From positions 164,672-228,671 of the forward strand of contig NZ_FNJJ01000003.1 in NCBI RefSeq assembly GCF_900104265.1: DNA of 64,000 nucleotides, read 5' to 3'. The notes under the pieces were generated by a model. The model made no database searches. It saw only the letters and a program-made list of their open reading frames with translations, and had not been told where the DNA came from. The position numbers were made by a program, and so were the translations under genes. Of the stretch, positions 59,877 through 64,000 are shown piece after piece (position 1 is the first letter of the stretch; each line of letters opens with the position of its first letter). The stretch comes from Ectopseudomonas guguanensis (GTDB taxonomy: Bacteria > Pseudomonadota > Gammaproteobacteria > Pseudomonadales > Pseudomonadaceae).

Positions 59877-61702
59877 CGAGCGTTCTCCGTGGGCTTCAGC
59901 CACCAGGTGCGCAGGCCCAGGGTATAGGGCGGCGTGGTGACGAAGGCGAACCGGTTGCGGTACGCCAGGCGGTGATAATTGATGTACCAGTTGGGAATGC
60001 TGTAGTGCTGCCAGAGCAGGATCCGGTCCAGGGCGCGGGCGGCGGCGATCTGTTCGTCGCGGGTCTGCGCCGAGAGCAGCTTGTCGATCATCTCGTCGAC
60101 CACCGGATCGTTGACGCCTGCGTAGTTCCTGCCGCCCCTGACATTGACCTGGCTGGAATGGAAATACAGCGACTGTTCCAGGCCTGGGCTGAGGGTTTGC
60201 GGCAGGGTCAGCAGGATCATGTCGTAGTCGAACTGGTCGAGGCGTTGCTTGTATTGCGCGCGGTCGACGGTGCGCAGGTTGGCGCTGATGCCGACGCTGG
60301 CGAGGTTGGCGACATAGGGCTGGAGAATGCGTTCGAGGCTGGGATTGACCAGCATGATCTCGAACTCCAGGCGTTGCCCGCGCGCATTGCGCAGCTCCTG
60401 GCCGGCGGGCTTCCAGCCGGCATCGGCCAATAGACCGAGGGCACGGCGCAAGGTTTCCCGGGGGATGCCGCGGCCATCGGTAAGCGGTTGTGTCGGAGGC
60501 TCGGTGAACAGCTGAGCGGGCAGCTTGTCGCGGTGCGGCGAAAGCAGCAGCCACTCGGCGCCCTCCGGCTTGCCGGTAGCCGAGAATTCGCTGTTGGGGT
60601 AGTAGCTGGCGGCGCGCACGTAGGCGTTGTTGAACAGGGTGCGGTTGGTCCATTCGAAATCGAACATCAGCCCCAGCGCTTCGCGCACGCGGCGGTCGCT
60701 GAACAGGGCGCGGCGGGTGTTCATGAACAGCGCCTGGGTCTGGGTCGGAATCTGGTGCGGTATCTCGGCGCGCACCACGTCGCCGCGGGTCACGGCCGGG
60801 AAGCGATAGCCGTTGCTCCAGTTCTTCGCCTGGTTCTCGATGTAGAAGTCGAATTCGCCGGCCTTGAAGGCTTCGAAGGCGACATGGTTGTCGCGGTAGA
60901 ACTCCACCTCGACGCGGTCGAAATTGTACTTGCCGCGATTGACCGGCAGGTCCTTGCCCCACCAGTCCTTGACCCGCTCGAATACCAGGCGCCGGCCCGG
61001 CACCACCTGGACGATGCGATAGGGGCCGCTGCCCAGCGGCGCCTCGAAGGTGGTGCTCTTGAAATCGCGGTCTTTCCAGTAGTGCTGCGGCAGCACCGGC
61101 AGTTCGCCCAGGCGCAGGATCAGCAGCGGGTTGCCGGCACGCTTGAAGACGAAGCGGATGCGGTGCCGACCGAGAATATCGACGCGCTTCACTTCCTGCA
61201 GGTTGGTGCGGTACTGCGGATGGCCGTCATGGCGCAGCAGGCGATAGGAGAAGGCAACATCGTAGGCGGTGATCGGCTTGCCATCGTGAAAGCGGGCTTC
61301 CGGGCGCAGGTTGAACACCACCCAGCTGCGGTCTTCGCTGTACTCGACGCTCCTGGCGATCAGGCCGTAGCTGGAAGCCGGCTCGTCGCCCGACGGATCG
61401 TAGGCGCCGGTGCCAACCATCAGCGGCTCGTTCAGCTCATTGGCGCCGTATTGCAGGAAATGCGCGGTCGAGATCGGGCTGCTGCCCTTGAGCGTGTAGG
61501 GGTTGAGCGTATCGAAGGTGCCGGAAGCCATGATGCGCAGGGTGCCGCCTTTGGGCGCATCGGGGTTGACCCAGTCGAAATGACTGAAGCTGGCAGGGTA
61601 CTTGAGTGTCCCGAACTGGGCGTAGCCGTGGCTCTCGCTGATAGTCGCAGAGGCGGGAAAGCTCAAGGCCAGGCTGAGGAACAGCAGGAGGAGGGGACGC
61701 AT
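59873..61702 (-). CDS. nppA1: ABC importer substrate-binding protein, NppA1/YejA-like
   Basis: First gene of the importer operon, 609 aa. Signal peptide MRPLLLLFLSLALSFPASA. SBP_bac_5 fold with [54 protein letters not shown] and LGSGPYRI. Two paralogous binding proteins per importer suggest a split or broadened ligand range. I start at ATG 61702, with GAGGAGGAG-like SD upstream; a longer in-frame opening lacks signal-peptide character. Divergent from the HDOD gene with 147 bp between starts. Confidence 0.93.
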   Translation of the reverse strand: MRPLLLLFLSLALSFPASATISESHGYAQFGTLKYPASFSHFDWVNPDAPKGGTLRIMASGTFDTLNPYTLKGSSPISTAHFLQYGANELNEPLMVGTGAYDPSGDEPASSYGLIARSVEYSEDRSWVVFNLRPEARFHDGKPITAYDVAFSYRLLRHDGHPQYRTNLQEVKRVDILGRHRIRFVFKRAGNPLLILRLGELPVLPQHYWKDRDFKSTTFEAPLGSGPYRIVQVVPGRRLVFERVKDWWGKDLPVNRGKYNFDRVEVEFYRDNHVAFEAFKAGEFDFYIENQAKNWSNGYRFPAVTRGDVVRAEIPHQIPTQTQALFMNTRRALFSDRRVREALGLMFDFEWTNRTLFNNAYVRAASYYPNSEFSATGKPEGAEWLLLSPHRDKLPAQLFTEPPTQPLTDGRGIPRETLRRALGLLADAGWKPAGQELRNARGQRLEFEIMLVNPSLERILQPYVANLASVGISANLRTVDRAQYKQRLDQFDYDMILLTLPQTLSPGLEQSLYFHSSQVNVRGGRNYAGVNDPVVDEMIDKLLSAQTRDEQIAAARALDRILLWQHYSIPNWYINYHRLAYRNRFAFVTTPPYTLGLRTWWLKPTENAR

Positions 61703-61849
61703 CGGGCGTGAGATCCGATCCTTGGCGGCGTTTGGGCTTCTGGGGCCGTACAGTAACAGCTTGTCTGGGCAGGAAAAAGAGCGCCGTGCCGGGCAAGCAG
61801 TGACGGCACTTTGGCATACACTTCCAGTACACATCACGAGGGTACAAAT

Positions 61850-63292
61850 TTGTCGGAACGTAGCCATGGTCTGCAGTCATGGATCGATCGCCTGAACCAA
61901 GCCGAACTGCCCGCGCTGGCTGCCGTGGTGCAGGATCTGCAGCGCCTGGCGCAGCAGGATTCTGCCTCGGTGCAGCAGCTGGCCGACGTGTTGCTGCGCG
62001 ATGCGGCGCTGACCAGCAAGGTGTTGCGGGTCGGCAACAGCGTCTACTACAACCCGTCCCAGGAAACCATCAAGACCATCTCGCGGGCCATCGTGCTGAT
62101 CGGCTTCGACAACGTGCGCCTGATCGGGCTGTCGGTCAGCCTGATCGACGGCCTGCTCACCCGCGCTCCGCGCGAGCAGTTGCAGGAGTTGCTCGCACGC
62201 TCCTTCCACGCCGCCGTGCAGGCGCGCAACATCGCCGGCTACGTACTCTCCAAGCATGCCGAGGAGGTGTTCATCGCCGCGCTGCTTCATCATCTCGGCG
62301 AGTTGGCCTTCTGGGGCTGCGGCGGCGAGCAGGCGGACGAGTTGGCCGCGGCCCTGGCGCAGCCGGGTTTCGAGACCGAGGAGGCGGTGCGCGAGGTGCT
62401 TGGCACCAGCTTCCGCCAGCTCACCCAGGGCCTGCTGAAGAGCTGGAACCTGGGCGAGACCGCCAGCCTGGCCCATGCCGGCGCCAGTCAGCATGACCCG
62501 GCGGCATACGCCGTGCAGTTGGGCGTGCGCATCAGCGAGGCCGCACTGCAGGGCTGGGAGTCGCCGGAGATGGAGGCGGTACTGGCGAAGATGGCCGCGT
62601 TCGTCGATCTCAGTCCCGAGGAGGCGCTGCAGCAGGTGCTGGCCAGCGCTGACGAGGCGGTCAAGGTGGCCTCGACGTTCGGCGCCAGCAAGCTGTGCCG
62701 GCTGATTCCCAATACCGATCCCGAGCAGATTCGCCTGCAGCAGGAGGAGCGCAAGGCGCGCCTGCTGCAGCCGGATCTGCTGGTGATGCAGCAGGCGTTG
62801 CAGGATCTCGGCCTGATGGTCAGTGCCAGGGCCGATGTCGGGCTGGTGCTCGATACCCTGCTCAAGGGACTGCACCGTGGCGCCGGGCTGGAGCGGGTGA
62901 TGCTCGCGGTGCTGGCCGATGGGCAAAGCCGCTTTCGCGCCAAGCGCGTGATCGGCGACAAGAGCGAGCAGTGGCTGCAGGATTTCGTCTTGCCGGCCGA
63001 GCAGGCCGAGCAGCCACACATCTTCAGCTATGCGCTGCGCAATCGTGAGGCGATCTGGATGGGGGTGCCGGCCAGCTATAACCTTGCCGAGCTGGTGACC
63101 CAGCCGATTCGCCGCAGTCTGGGCAGTGGCATGTTCTTCATCGCTCCGATCGTTGCGGGCTCCCGCGAGATCGGTGTGCTCTACGCCGACAGCCGGCTGT
63201 CCGGGCGGGCCCTGCGGCATGAGCAGTTCGTGGCCTTTCAGCGCTTCACCCAGCTGACGGGGCGCTGCCTGGAGGCCATCAGCAAGCGCTGA
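61850..63292 (+). CDS. HDOD domain-containing protein with C-terminal GAF-like region
   Basis: Signal-transduction protein of 480 aa. The HDOD domain (about residues 10-210) shows LADVLLRDAALTSKVLRVGNSVYYN and FIAALLHHLGELAF, a degenerate HD domain without the full metal set. The C-terminal part (about 320-480; VGLVLDTLLKGLHRGAGLERVMLAVL, MFFIAPIVAGSREIGVLYADSR) looks like a GAF domain. I choose the TTG at 61850 because GAGGG lies 7 bases upstream; another TTG 13 codons earlier has no SD. Function unknown; HDOD proteins often tie into cyclic-di-GMP or stress control. Convergent with mltD. Confidence 0.88.
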   Translation: MSERSHGLQSWIDRLNQAELPALAAVVQDLQRLAQQDSASVQQLADVLLRDAALTSKVLRVGNSVYYNPSQETIKTISRAIVLIGFDNVRLIGLSVSLIDGLLTRAPREQLQELLARSFHAAVQARNIAGYVLSKHAEEVFIAALLHHLGELAFWGCGGEQADELAAALAQPGFETEEAVREVLGTSFRQLTQGLLKSWNLGETASLAHAGASQHDPAAYAVQLGVRISEAALQGWESPEMEAVLAKMAAFVDLSPEEALQQVLASADEAVKVASTFGASKLCRLIPNTDPEQIRLQQEERKARLLQPDLLVMQQALQDLGLMVSARADVGLVLDTLLKGLHRGAGLERVMLAVLADGQSRFRAKRVIGDKSEQWLQDFVLPAEQAEQPHIFSYALRNREAIWMGVPASYNLAELVTQPIRRSLGSGMFFIAPIVAGSREIGVLYADSRLSGRALRHEQFVAFQRFTQLTGRCLEAISKR

Positions 63293-64000
63293 TCAGGGTA
63301 GATAAAGCGTCAGCATCTGCCCGGGACGCAGCGTGCTGCTGCGCGGGTTCCAGGCCTGCAGGCGTTTGAGTTCGATCTTGAAGCGTTTGGCGATCTCGTA
63401 CAGCGAGTCGCCCTGCTGCACGCGATAGTAGGTGGCCTTGTCCCGAGAGCCGGAGGTGCTGCGGCGCGTGTTGTCGGCTACCTGAGGGGCGCTTTCGGCG
63501 CCGGCCAGGTTGAGCAGCTGGCCGACCTGCAACTGATTGCCTTGCAGCTTGTTCCAGCGTTTCAGGTCATGTACCGCCACCTGGTTGGCACGGGCGATCT
63601 GCCAGAGATTGTCGCCATCCTTTACCCGGTAGGTGCGGTTGGCAGTGCTCTGCGCGGTGCTGCGCTGCTGATATAGCGGCTCGCTCGGCGCTGTGCCTGG
63701 CTTGGCCGGTATGGTCAGCACCTGGCCGATGCTCAGGTTGTTGCTGCTCAGGCGATTGACGTCCCTGAGCATGTTCACCGACAGATGATGACGGTTGGCG
63801 ATGGCATGCAGGCTGTCGCCGGAGCGCACGGTGTAGCTCTGCCAGTCGACCATTTCCTGCGGTTTCATCAGGGCCAGGTTGGCGCTCAGCAGCTCGGCCT
63901 TCTCGGTCGGGACCAGCAGGTGCTGCGGGCCGTCGAGGGTGATGCCGCGTGTATAGGCGGGGTTGAGCTGCAGCAGCTCCTGTTCATCCAGATCGGCCAG
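63293..64000 (-). CDS. mltD: membrane-bound lytic murein transglycosylase D (partial, C-terminal LysM region)
   Basis: C-terminal part of MltD, a peptidoglycan lytic transglycosylase; the catalytic SLT domain is to the right of the window. The 235 residues visible run in frame from the edge: a linker (LNPAYTRGITLDGPQHLLVPTEKAELL), then three LysM peptidoglycan-binding repeats: SYTVRSGDSLHAIANRHHLSV, TYRVKDGDNLWQIARANQVAV and YYRVQQGDSLYEIAKRFKIEL. Three LysM repeats fit Pseudomonas MltD. The stop is adjacent to that of the HDOD gene (convergent, no gap). Confidence 0.93.
   Translation of the reverse strand: MADLDEQELLQLNPAYTRGITLDGPQHLLVPTEKAELLSANLALMKPQEMVDWQSYTVRSGDSLHAIANRHHLSVNMLRDVNRLSSNNLSIGQVLTIPAKPGTAPSEPLYQQRSTAQSTANRTYRVKDGDNLWQIARANQVAVHDLKRWNKLQGNQLQVGQLLNLAGAESAPQVADNTRRSTSGSRDKATYYRVQQGDSLYEIAKRFKIELKRLQAWNPRSSTLRPGQMLTLYLP

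Noticed and set aside
59877-60962. Long in-frame extension upstream of nppA2 (would make a 981-aa protein)
   Set aside because: The extension is an alternative-frame reading of nppA1; the true N-terminus is the signal peptide at 59876.

Overview
This 64 kb window is ordinary high-GC chromosomal DNA from a Pseudomonas (gamma-proteobacterium, P. aeruginosa/P. mendocina type). The evidence is the ccoNOQP operon, the nasST - acnB - uspL neighbourhood, the tRNA - tig - clpPX - lon - hupB - ppiD block and the fabI - npp (yej-type) - mltD block, all of which I recognise from memory as Pseudomonas gene order; no database was searched. I see no phage, insertion sequence, CRISPR array or plasmid origin. 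Genes are dense and mostly full length; two are cut by the window edges (ccoP on the left, mltD on the right).

Layout. 1-2.8 kb: cbb3 oxidase operon ccoNOQP (minus) with an ANR-type box. 2.9-7.1 kb: an alpha/beta hydrolase, then a three-gene ATP-grasp / alpha-E / transglutaminase operon behind an NtrC site and a sigma-54 promoter. 7.4-17 kb: a cytochrome c/rhodanese pair, a beta-oxidation pair (thiolase and a FadB-like fusion), small genes, a glutamine amidotransferase, plsC and alaC. 17-26 kb: a PL7 lyase, nasT, nasS with a structured leader RNA, a YgdI/YgdR lipoprotein, acnB, a DUF1289 protein, uspL with an ANR box, and miaE. 26-33.5 kb: lpxH, ppiB, glnS, cysS, ampC, an Lrp-type regulator and an EamA exporter. 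33.5-41.5 kb: a GAF-type sigma-54 activator divergent from a six-gene glpSTPQUV-type ABC importer. 41.6-51.7 kb: folD, three tRNAs, tig, clpP, clpX, lon, hupB, ppiD. 51.7-64 kb: a phospholipase D-family lipoprotein, fabI, the nppA1A2BCD peptide/nucleoside importer, an HDOD protein, and the end of mltD.

The most interesting material is regulatory. (1) nasS is preceded by a sigma-54 promoter and a short leader with two hairpins, each carrying an A1/G4 hexaloop. The second hairpin is mutually exclusive with an intrinsic terminator. This is the architecture bound by ANTAR antiterminators, and the ANTAR protein NasT is encoded in the same operon, so nasST probably controls itself. (2) The uncharacterised ATP-grasp/alpha-E/transglutaminase operon has a perfect NtrC palindrome about 85 bp upstream of a near-consensus sigma-54 promoter, which ties this predicted peptide-synthesis system to nitrogen limitation. 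(3) The glpSTPQUV-type operon has its own sigma-54 promoter and a cluster of TGTTCA repeats next to a divergent sigma-54 activator. Its two ATPases show complementary defects that would leave one canonical and one degenerate ATP site.

Several families of palindromic interspersed repeats sit between genes, usually just downstream of stop codons.
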